Source: Nitrospiria bacterium (GTDB lineage: Bacteria > Nitrospirota > Nitrospiria > Nitrospirales > UBA8639). Taken from it: a DNA stretch of 10,124 bases. Shown here piece after piece: positions 1-6,174 of this stretch. A program made the translations under genes and the position numbers. Each line of letters starts with the position of its first letter. Positions within the stretch are counted from its first letter, which is position 1. Below the pieces are notes generated by a model. The model had not been told where the DNA came from, ran no database searches, and was given only the letters and a program-made list of their open reading frames with translations. Location of the stretch: NCBI GenBank assembly GCA_030430725.1, contig JAUIKP010000079.1, positions 1 through 10,124 of the forward strand, in the 5' to 3' direction.

Positions 1-81
1 CTTAACCCTCACGTGTCACACTCCATATCACAGGCCCATTGGTGAGGGAAAATTTTTAGGCCGGACAAAGAACAATGACGA

Positions 82-429
82 TTATACCTCGGAGGACACA
101 ACCGACATTTGAGGGACTTCACTCATTGTCTGGTAAATGGGTATCATTTTGGCGACATTGGCTAAATCCAACACCTGACGAACATACGGTTGCGGATTCA
201 CCAGACTAAACGGGATTTTTTTACTTTTTAAAGTTTGATGGGCAATCACCAAAATACCCAGGGCAGAACTATCGACAAACGATACTTGCCCGAAATCTAA
301 GACAATCGGTAACTCTTCCTTCATTGCCTCACCTAAGCTGTCTTTAAAGATTTTTCTTGTGCCAAAATCAAACCGTCCGGCCAAATGCACGACCACGGCC
401 TTCTCACTCTTTTCATGCGTGACATTCAT
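82..429 (-). CDS. STAS-domain protein (anti-sigma factor antagonist type)
   Basis: This is a 115-residue single-domain STAS protein of the SpoIIAA/RsbV type, normally a cytoplasmic switch whose serine is phosphorylated by a partner kinase and which binds that partner when unphosphorylated. Visible features: the opening strand VVVHLAGRFDF (residues 12-22), the core VLDFGQVSFVDSSALGILV (43-61) with the DSSALG loop at 53-58, where Ser54/Ser55 occupies the usual phosphorylation site, and the later strand FSLVNPQ (74-80). The length matches the family. I chose the ATG at 429 because GGAGGAG lies just upstream; the in-frame TTG at 453 and ATG at 441 sit before or inside that ribosome site. It is the last gene of the chemotaxis cluster, about 1 kb from cheB, with a possible sigma28 promoter of its own. 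No partner kinase or phosphatase is visible, so its target is unknown. It could serve flagellar, biofilm or stress regulation rather than chemotaxis proper. The family call is firm; the role is inference. Confidence 0.9.
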   Translation of the reverse strand: MNVTHEKSEKAVVVHLAGRFDFGTRKIFKDSLGEAMKEELPIVLDFGQVSFVDSSALGILVIAHQTLKSKKIPFSLVNPQPYVRQVLDLANVAKMIPIYQTMSEVPQMSVVSSEV

Positions 430-1472
430 AGACTCCTCCATGGTGTATGCCAAGAAATCTTCTTGACTATCCTGTGATTATCCAACACTTCTTATCGGAG
501 AGGTTTAGCAAAGAATTAACCTTTCCAGCACAATAGCTTCAACTTCTCATTGTTTGTGTAAAGGCTGTCGAAAACTGCGGTTGGGGCCTGTGGGTCGGCA
601 CCATGCATTATCTATCTCTCCATACCCTAACAATTCGTACACAGCTCAAGTCGGAGAATTTCGGTATCGGCAAAGCCAGCCGATTGTGGTGAGGCAGTCG
701 AACGGAATCCTGATCCTAACGAGGGTTACCAACGATACCTATGAGAAATTTTCCGCCATTCAACTTTTGCAGTTCTAATCGGTACAAAGAATTGGATAGG
801 GTTTCTGTCCGCTTGAACCGGCCCCACACTAAATATGAAAACGATTGATGTTCATATTCGTTTGAATCACTTCCGGCAGGAGCCGGTCATTTCCAGCTCG
901 AAATGGAAGATCGTGACGGAAAAGGCTTGTTTCCTTGATGGGTATGGCTTACACAACCCGATTGTGCATCGGCTCATTGGAAGCCTATTTGGGGTGAGAA
1001 ACCAGATCAGCCATTGCCCCAAAACCTTCCTGTTTGGTAAACGCCCCGAGCCGTGCTGGCTTTAAATAGATCGCCTACTGTTCTAAAACCATCATCGACT
1101 GCACCCGAACCAGATTCTGGTATGTAGGTGACATTTTCGAAGGCCTTTCCTGATGGCACTAGGCTTCTGCCGGCATGTGGCTAATACCGTTCAAGGTCAG
1201 CTCTTCGAATAAAGCCCATACACCGGAATGCACATCTTCAAGATTGGTAGGACAGAGGCAGGTCGGAGACAGAATGTTTTCTATGAATATTCATTAAAGC
1301 CAAAAAAGAAGAACGAAATGAGATGGATAGCTCCAAGCCTTGCGGACAGATCTCAACGACTGCGTATTGAACAAAGGCAAAACTTCAGGGTCACAACGGC
1401 AGAAGAATCACAAGAACGGTCGAAAAGATCACTGTGTCCATAACTCGGGTACTACTACCAAGAAGGATCCGG
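430..1472. other. Long stretch without a recognisable gene between cheB and the STAS gene
   Basis: About 1.04 kb. Several plus-strand open frames of 70-76 codons exist (554-778, 835-1065, 1228-1443), but none has a convincing ribosome site or a recognisable domain. The minus strand has only short interrupted frames: one of about 43 codons ends near 1170 and another of about 53 codons covers roughly 1000-1160. These could be remnants of a decayed gene, but I cannot identify one. A small CCGGC-AGGA-GCCGG hairpin lies at 873-886 with no U-tract. I see no clear terminator after cheB. The one plausible signal is the sigma28-like promoter at 492-518. Confidence 0.5.
492..518 (-). promoter_or_regulatory. 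Candidate sigma28 (FliA-type) promoter for the STAS gene
   Basis: Read on the minus strand, TCCGATAA (492-499) matches 7 of 8 bases of the FliA -10 consensus GCCGATAA. TAATTCTT (511-518) matches 5 of 8 bases of the -35 consensus TAAAGTTT, with the expected 11-nt spacer. The predicted start would be about 55 nt upstream of the ATG at 429. The match is moderate and could be chance, but it is correctly oriented and placed for a chemotaxis-linked gene. Confidence 0.35.
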
Positions 1473-2540
1473 TTACCGCGGAGCCAGCATTTTCAAATGA
1501 GCCAGCATGGCTGCCGGCATGTCGTTTAACGGAAGAATTTTGTCGACTCCGCCAACCTTGATGGCTTCTTTTGGCATCCCGAAAACGACACAGGATGCTT
1601 CATCCTGGGCAAAATTACAGGCTCCAGCCTGTTTCATTTCCAGCATACCGGCAGCTCCGTCATTCCCCATTCCGGTCAGAATCACCCCTAGACTATTCCC
1701 CCCGGCAAATCGGGCGACCGATCGAAACATAACATCTACTGAAGGACGAAATCGGTTGACCGGTGGGGCCTGATTGAGAGAAACATAATAGCGGGCACCG
1801 CTTCGGCGAAGTTCCATATGATTATTACCCGGCGCCAGCAAAGCCTGTCCGGGTAGGACGCTGTCGCCTTCCTGAGCTTCTTTCACGTGAATCTGACACA
1901 ATTCATTCAATCGGTTCGCAAACGATTTCGTAAATTGCTCCGGCATATGCTGCGTCATAATAATGGGTGGAGTATTCGGGGGCAGCACTTCCAATAATTC
2001 CCGAAGCGCTTCGGTCCCGCCCGTTGACGCACCAATGGCTATAATCGTGTCAGTAGTTTTAATCATCGCGGATTGGGCCGCCAGGGATTTAATCCGTTCA
2101 GTACAGTCAGTAGGGAGAGTTCGTTTTTTCACACTGGCGTGAGCGGCAACCTTTACTTTACTGATAATTTGATGAGCTAAGTCAGACAGTCCATGTTGAA
2201 TATCCACTGTTGGCTTTGTGATAAAATCTACCGCACCGGCTTCCAAGGCCTGTAGCGTTGTGGCAGCCCCTTGTTCAGTTAACGAACTCACCATCACCAC
2301 CGGCATCGGCCGCGCGGCCATGATTTTCTGCAAAAAAGTGAGTCCATCCATTTTTGGCATTTCCACATCTAATGTCAGTACATCAGGATTAAGGGCCTTC
2401 ATCTTATCCCTGGCGACATACGGATCAGGAGCCGCTCCAACCACCTCAATTTGAGGATCTTGCGATAAAATTTCTGTCAGGACATTTCGAATTAACGCCG
2501 AGTCATCAACAATCAACACGCGTATTTTTTTCTCATTCAT
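1473..2540 (-). CDS. cheB: CheB: chemotaxis response regulator protein-glutamate methylesterase/glutamine deamidase
   Basis: A 355-residue cytoplasmic enzyme that removes methyl groups from MCP glutamates and deamidates MCP glutamines; it is activated by phosphorylation from CheA. The receiver domain (about 5-125) has the acidic pair D12/D13, phosphoacceptor D58 in LDVEMP, Ser85 and Lys109 in FITKP. A linker follows (about 130-162), then the C-terminal esterase (about 163-352) with the catalytic triad Ser172 (GASTGGTEAL), His198 (TQHMP) and Asp294 (MGNDG). These fall exactly 8 residues after E. coli Ser164/His190/Asp286, so both halves look intact. The ATG at 2540 has AAGGGAA upstream. It lies 317 bp downstream of cheD in the same orientation, and that gap may hold its own promoter or leader. 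Length is typical (about 350). No oddities in the protein. Confidence 0.97.
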   Translation of the reverse strand: MNEKKIRVLIVDDSALIRNVLTEILSQDPQIEVVGAAPDPYVARDKMKALNPDVLTLDVEMPKMDGLTFLQKIMAARPMPVVMVSSLTEQGAATTLQALEAGAVDFITKPTVDIQHGLSDLAHQIISKVKVAAHASVKKRTLPTDCTERIKSLAAQSAMIKTTDTIIAIGASTGGTEALRELLEVLPPNTPPIIMTQHMPEQFTKSFANRLNELCQIHVKEAQEGDSVLPGQALLAPGNNHMELRRSGARYYVSLNQAPPVNRFRPSVDVMFRSVARFAGGNSLGVILTGMGNDGAAGMLEMKQAGACNFAQDEASCVVFGMPKEAIKVGGVDKILPLNDMPAAMLAHLKMLAPR

Positions 2541-2857
2541 ACGGTTCCCTTCTGTTACAAAATTCCCATCTTCTAATGAGAGACCAGATAGGGAGTTAGG
2601 AGGTAAATCACTCGGAGCCTTTTGATCCCTGAATAGTCATCTCCCCTCCCTGGACTCCTTACTGAGCATACCCCTCCTCCTTACTCCTCCTTCGTCATTC
2701 CCGAAAGGTTTTTTTGGAAATCGGTCTTAACCATTTCTGTAGGAATTGCCTCAATCCACCCGGGGTATGCCAGAGCGTGCCTTTCCTTTTCATGCCTTGG
2801 GCTTTTACCCTCCCCTCTTTCTTGACTAATGATTCACTCTTTATTTCTCCACTTCTC
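2541..2857. other. Purine-rich gap between cheD and cheB (cheB leader)
   Basis: The 317-bp gap is strongly purine-rich in the minus-strand transcript. It contains a tandem AAGGAGGAG direct repeat (plus-strand copies CTCCTCCTT at 2674-2682 and 2684-2692), which resembles ribosome sites. Two 10-codon minus-strand frames follow and overlap by ATGA (2637-2669 and 2608-2640). A frame running in from inside cheD (2695-2937) has no recognisable domain. I see no strong promoter or hairpin. The gap may be an untranslated leader, degraded sequence, or the site of a lost gene. Confidence 0.4.
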
Positions 2858-3466
2858 TCAAAATAGCGTGACGTCCGATTGCATAGGAGCACGTTGGAGC
2901 TTCTTCCGATACTGCCCTTCCTCCTGCGCAATTTCACTTGCCACGATACGGTCGAGTTTTTTCATGAGCACTTTTCCCGAATCCGTAAAATAGTATACCT
3001 TCCGGGGACAGACATCTCCGATATCCGCCTTGATAGGTGACAGACCCTCCTGTTCCAAAAAAGCGAGAGCCCAAGCGGCATTTTGAGCCCCAATATCAAT
3101 GGTGCCATCATAAATCTTCCCCCCCCCAAAGATCTTTGCTTCGAGTCGTTCCTTTTTTCCACCTCGCTTGAAAATATCGTTCATCAGCATTTCCATGGCA
3201 AAGCTTCCGTATCGTCCCGAATCCGCCCAGTTATCGTGTCCTTCAGTATTGGAAGGAGCCGCCAACATGAAATGATTCATACCTCCCACACCGGCCAGAG
3301 GATCTCGCAAACACACCGAGATACAGGAACCCAGCACCGTATAGACGACCTTGGGTTCCCGACTGACAAAATATTCACCGGGGAGAATGACGGCCACTTC
3401 GTAGGGAAAGCGGGTATCTTGCATACGGCGAATATGTCCAAACTCCATCAATCCTGCCAATGACAT
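2858..3466 (-). CDS. cheD: CheD: chemoreceptor glutamine deamidase
   Basis: CheD hydrolyses specific MCP glutamines to glutamate, making methylation sites; in some species it also binds CheC, though no cheC is visible here. The 202-residue protein has the catalytic cysteine Cys48 in LGSCISVCLRD and the catalytic His65 in GMNHFML, the same 17-residue spacing as the T. maritima Cys27/His44 pair. Thr43 is a likely third active-site residue. The GGRYGSFAMEML-like segment at about 84-95, the IFGGGKI loop (112-118) and the C-terminal VYYFTDSGKVLMKKL (157-171) are typical of the longer proteobacterial-style CheD. The ATG at 3466 has AGGGA close upstream; an ATG at 3448 preceded by AGGA is a fair alternative, and the catalytic core is unaffected either way. 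It lies 70 bp downstream of cheR and is probably cotranscribed. Both MCPs in the window carry glutamines at methylation-site positions, giving it plausible local substrates. Confidence 0.96.
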   Translation of the reverse strand: MSLAGLMEFGHIRRMQDTRFPYEVAVILPGEYFVSREPKVVYTVLGSCISVCLRDPLAGVGGMNHFMLAAPSNTEGHDNWADSGRYGSFAMEMLMNDIFKRGGKKERLEAKIFGGGKIYDGTIDIGAQNAAWALAFLEQEGLSPIKADIGDVCPRKVYYFTDSGKVLMKKLDRIVASEIAQEEGQYRKKLQRAPMQSDVTLF

Positions 3467-3536
3467 AGTTCCCTGATCTAAAGGATTAAACAGTCAGGAA
3501 CAGAAGAAAGGGGATGAATGTTTTCGTCTCCACTTC

Positions 3537-4373
3537 TCACACCTTACTGTTCATGCCGACCGGTTTTTGATAAATAGTTGGGCGTAAATACGTGAAAGGA
3601 TGGTCGATCCATTGCAAACTTTCCGAATGTCCGATAAATAAATACCCGCCAGGCCGGAGGTACCGGAAAAACTTCTCCATGAGCTTGGCTTGGGTGGGGC
3701 GATCGAAGTAAATCATGACATTCCGACAAAAAATTACATCAAGTTGACTGCGTATAGGAAATGTCGGGTCCATTAAATTTATCCGGCGAAAGGCCACAAG
3801 ACGGGCGACCTGAGGGCGCACCTGGAGCTTTCCGGCTTGCGGACCTTTCCCTCTGAGAAAATGTCGCTTCACAAGGTCATTGGGAAGTTGGCTAACCCGC
3901 TCTTCCTCATAGATACCCGAAGAGGCTCTAGCCAACATTCGCGTAGAAATATCCGAGGCCAGAATTTTGACGTCCCATCGATTAATATCGGCAACAGCAT
4001 CAAACAGCGTCATGGCAATCGTATAGGGTTCCTCCCCGGAAGATGACGCAGAAGACCAAATTCTCAAGGTCTTTGATGATTGCACCTCTGGAAGAACATG
4101 GTCTCGAAGAAAATCAAAATGCACCGGTTCCCGATAAAATTCAGTCTTATTCGTCGATACCAGATCCAGCAATTTTATCAACTCTTCTTCTCCGCCTTTT
4201 CCACTTACGCAGTCGAAATAAGCCTGATAGGAGGAAAGGTGAAGATCCCGAAGCCGCTTTCCCAAACGAGACACTAAGAGGGTTTTTTTTGGTGTATCAA
4301 GTGTAATACCAACCTGCTGATAAATCAGATGTTTAAATTGTTCAAATTCTTTGTCAGTCAACATTCCCGTCAT
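3537..4373 (-). CDS. cheR: CheR: SAM-dependent chemoreceptor glutamate O-methyltransferase
   Basis: A 278-residue cytoplasmic enzyme that methylates MCP glutamates using S-adenosylmethionine. Numbering from the ATG at 4373: the N-terminal helical domain is about 1-70; NKTEFYREPVHF (75-86) includes Arg81, equivalent to E. coli Arg98; the SAM site IWSSASSSGEEPYTIA starts at 105; LASDIS carries Asp141; and the FCRNVMIYFD motif is near 215-224. The beta-subdomain loop FLRGKGPQAG closely resembles the E. coli FMRGTGPHEG loop without added length, as expected of a CheR that docks on receptor C-terminal pentapeptides. An in-frame TTG at 4460 would add 29 residues unlike CheR; 278 residues matches the family (E. 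coli 286), so I prefer 4373, although its ribosome site is weak. An ATG at 4364 is also possible. It heads the cheR-cheD-cheB series. Confidence 0.96.
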   Translation of the reverse strand: MTGMLTDKEFEQFKHLIYQQVGITLDTPKKTLLVSRLGKRLRDLHLSSYQAYFDCVSGKGGEEELIKLLDLVSTNKTEFYREPVHFDFLRDHVLPEVQSSKTLRIWSSASSSGEEPYTIAMTLFDAVADINRWDVKILASDISTRMLARASSGIYEEERVSQLPNDLVKRHFLRGKGPQAGKLQVRPQVARLVAFRRINLMDPTFPIRSQLDVIFCRNVMIYFDRPTQAKLMEKFFRYLRPGGYLFIGHSESLQWIDHPFTYLRPTIYQKPVGMNSKV

Positions 4374-4543
4374 AATCTTGTTCTTTAGTTCAATAACACA
4401 AAATTCGCCAGTGAGGGAGCAGGTGACGAAGAAAATGTAGTGAATAGTCAGGAGTAACAAGGGAACAATCAGAACTTCCCTTCCGACCTCCCTCTCACTC
4501 CTTATCCTTCATTTTTCATTCACCTGGGAACCATTAACACAAC

Positions 4544-4574
4544 ATCCTCTACGTCACATACGCAGTCAGAGGAT
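4544..4574. repeat. 7-bp inverted repeat upstream of cheR
   Basis: ATCCTCT (4544-4550) and AGAGGAT (4568-4574) are perfect inverted copies separated by 17 nt. They lie about 170 bp upstream of the cheR ATG. The pair could be an operator or a weak hairpin, but arms this short arise easily by chance. Confidence 0.2.
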
Positions 4575-5141
4575 TTCTTCCAAAGGTGTATTCCATCCGA
4601 TGCCCTAAACGAAACCAAGGGAAGACTCCCCCCACCATCCCCAAACCCACACTCCAGATCGAAACTTCCGGAGCTCACCCATCATATTCCTGGCTTCCAA
4701 TCATCTAGTGGAAGGCTCTGGGCTGGAGCATTACATGAGAACCGGTATACAAAAAGAATGTGATTGCCGGTCTGTTTCACCAGTCCGTTCCACTCTGATA
4801 CGCCATTGCTTGGTGACATACACCACCAGCCATCGAACTATCAAACCGCAGATACCCGTCATCACATTTCCGTGGGCCGTCGCATCATGTTGCTTGCCGG
4901 CATGGATTCCCAAGGAAACAGGACATCGCCCATGCTCAAGCAGATCAGAACCAACTCCCCAAAAAGATTTTTGATGGCCATATTTTCTGCTGGAGGATCT
5001 CTATTCCAGGGACTCAATGACAGAAAACACAAGCCGTAAAGATTAACAAAAAGTATTTTTTCATGAGGTGTGAAAGGATGGACTATTTGCGTGCCCCTTA
5101 CTCTTCAACCATACTTCTCCCTTGTTCTCTTCCATTTCACC

Positions 5142-5168
5142 TTATCGGCACACCTATGACCGAATGTA
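5142..5168 (-). promoter_or_regulatory. Candidate sigma28 (FliA-type) promoter upstream of cheR
   Basis: On the minus strand GCCGATAA (5142-5149) matches the FliA -10 consensus perfectly. With the standard 11-nt spacer (5150-5160), the -35 position reads TACATTCG (5161-5168), only 4 of 8 bases of TAAAGTTT. It lies just past the terminator of the heme-protein gene and points toward cheR, but the cheR start is about 770 nt away, so the transcript would have a very long leader unless something else is encoded there. Confidence 0.35.
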
Positions 5169-5210
5169 AGGACCGGAGATACTTTTTCAAAGAAAAGGAC
5201 TCAGGATGAG

Positions 5211-5249
5211 AAAAAAAAAGGCGGGAAGAGTTGTGAAACCCTCCCCGCC
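5211..5249 (-). terminator. Intrinsic terminator after the DUF3365 heme-protein gene
   Basis: On the minus strand an 11-bp GC-rich stem (arms 5239-5249 and 5220-5230, two G-U pairs) closes an 8-nt loop and is followed directly by nine T residues (5211-5219). It begins 30 bp past the stop codon at 5280. This is a textbook rho-independent terminator and separates this gene from cheR. On the plus strand no T-run follows the stem, so it is one-directional. Confidence 0.9.
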
Positions 5250-5279
5250 AGTCTCCAGACGAATAGTCTTAAAACACAA

Positions 5280-5819
5280 CTATTTCAGTCTGACAACAAT
5301 GGCTCCCATAAAGTCACCCTTCTTCCAATCTTTTTTGGTAGTCTTGGGGTGCTTGTTATGGCAATCCGCGCAACTGTCCGCAATCGCATAATCGGCGGAC
5401 ATCCCAACGGTTTTCCCGCCATCATCTGTCACGATCACTTTTTCTTTTCCCTTGGCTAATTCCGCTAATATTTCCTTTTCTTTTTCGCTCTTGGGTGCAT
5501 TAGACGCATACAAGGGATCGGTTCCCACTAATGACAAATCAAATTCTTTCAATTCCTTTCCAATTTCCTTCACGAATTGAGCTGGAAGCATAATGCCGTG
5601 GTCATCCTTCACCCAATTTTCATCAGGTTTCATACCACCTTTGGTCGCATCGGCCACCACACCCTTAACATACACCGTTCTAGCAGCCTTAGCCGTTGCC
5701 AGGATGTACTTGGCCGCCAATTCCTTTGCCGCGTCTGCGGCTTGGCCCACTGGCACCACGAAGGCAAGCCCGATCATGAAGACGACAAACATCATTGCGA
5801 ATGCAGACCATCTTCTCAT
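5280..5819 (-). CDS. Exported DUF3365 (Tll0287-like) c-type heme domain protein
   Basis: A 179-residue periplasmic protein. Numbering from the ATG at 5819: a signal peptide with RR near the start, a hydrophobic stretch (about 6-22) and a likely cleavage site after VGQA or VGQAA (about 27-28). The mature part is one DUF3365 domain: an N-terminal helical region, LPAQF (78-82), SNAPKSEKEKEIL near 106, and a C-terminal heme-binding SCADCH with Cys150, Cys153 and His154, ending in GAIVVRLK. There is no other cysteine. I chose 5819 because AGGAGGGGGG lies upstream; the ATG at 5852 lacks a ribosome site. The gene has its own promoter and terminator. It resembles the sensor of the adjacent heme MCP, suggesting a common signal or a partner role. 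Electron carrier, heme or gas binder, or receptor accessory are all possible; function is not established by sequence. Confidence 0.85.
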   Translation of the reverse strand: MRRWSAFAMMFVVFMIGLAFVVPVGQAADAAKELAAKYILATAKAARTVYVKGVVADATKGGMKPDENWVKDDHGIMLPAQFVKEIGKELKEFDLSLVGTDPLYASNAPKSEKEKEILAELAKGKEKVIVTDDGGKTVGMSADYAIADSCADCHNKHPKTTKKDWKKGDFMGAIVVRLK

Positions 5820-5890
5820 AACAACCCCCCTCCTGTGAGTGTTGATAAACATGACGTGAACGGGTCAAATCTACCTCTACAGTGCCGCAC

Positions 5891-5918
5891 AGTATCCGAC
5901 ATAACCAGGAACAGTCAA
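5891..5918 (-). promoter_or_regulatory. Sigma70-type promoter of the DUF3365 heme-protein gene
   Basis: On the minus strand TTGACT (-35, 5913-5918; 5 of 6 consensus bases) and GATACT (-10, 5891-5896; 4 of 6) are separated by 16 nt. Transcription would start near 5884, giving a leader of about 65 nt before the ATG at 5819. The rest of the 5820-6122 gap shows no gene. With the upstream hairpin at 6123-6157 this supports a separate transcription unit. Confidence 0.5.
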
Positions 5919-6122
5919 TATTACAGGACCCTGCACTTATTGAGAGGGCATTAAGTGGGTACTGGTAAAAAATGAAGAAGACCCATTGCGGTGACAAACT
6001 ACAAACCCCAAGAGGAGAAAATGACAAAATAAAAGCAAAGTAAGGAAGGATCAGGAGGGAGAAGAAAAACTCCGTTATCAGCTACAAAATTAGGAAAATG
6101 CGGGCGGGCAAAGCATTTATGA

Positions 6123-6157
6123 GGCGGAAGGCAAAGAAGAATCCTTTGCCTTCCGCC
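6123..6157 (-). terminator. Perfect 14-bp hairpin at the end of the MCP operon
   Basis: Arms 6123-6136 and 6144-6157 are perfectly complementary over 14 bp with a 7-nt loop. The hairpin lies 17 bp past the MCP stop codon. The minus strand then reads TCATAAATGC, so there is no proper U-tract. Position and strength suggest transcript end formation or 3'-end protection, but it may be rho-assisted or only a stabilising stem. Confidence 0.55.
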
Positions 6158-6174
6158 CCACGCTTTACGGGTTC

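Larger units (their letters stand above)
4374..5210. other. Long stretch without a recognisable gene upstream of cheR
   Basis: About 840 bp between the terminator of the heme-protein gene and cheR. It contains a sigma28-like promoter (5142-5168), a 16-residue minus-strand mini-frame (5014-5064), a 43-residue plus-strand frame (5078-5209), overlapping unrecognised frames of 60-91 codons on both strands between 4708 and 5039, and a 7-bp inverted repeat at 4544-4574. The part nearest cheR is purine-rich in the transcript. None of the frames shows a known domain. I read it as a long leader or a region that has lost a gene. Confidence 0.45.

Noticed and set aside
6..48. 7-bp inverted repeat (CCCTCAC ... 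GTGAGGG) past the STAS gene as a terminator
   Set aside because: The 29-nt loop is too long and no T-run follows on the minus strand; on the plus strand the following AAAATTTTT is displaced.
430..453. Extended STAS start at the TTG (453) or ATG (441)
   Set aside because: The GGAGGAG ribosome site lies within this extension, directly before the ATG at 429.
664..671. GCCGATAC on the minus strand as another sigma28 -10 element
   Set aside because: The -35 position (683-690) shows no match to TAAAGTTT, and it lies too far from the STAS gene.
2695..2937. 80-codon minus-strand frame overlapping the cheD 3' end
   Set aside because: It overlaps cheD in another frame, is dominated by Lys/Arg, and has no recognisable domain.
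4374..4460. Extended cheR start at a TTG (4460)
   Set aside because: It would add 29 residues not found in CheR; from the ATG at 4373 the protein has the normal family length.
5080..5105. GGGGCACGCAAA on the minus strand as part of a c-di-GMP (GEMM) riboswitch
   Set aside because: The characteristic first half with the conserved CACGCACAGGGCAAACC-like segment and the tetraloop helix are absent.
5078..5209. 43-codon plus-strand frame ending just before the poly-A side of the terminator
   Set aside because: It overlaps the sigma28 candidate, has only a doubtful ribosome site, no recognisable domain, and opposes all other genes.
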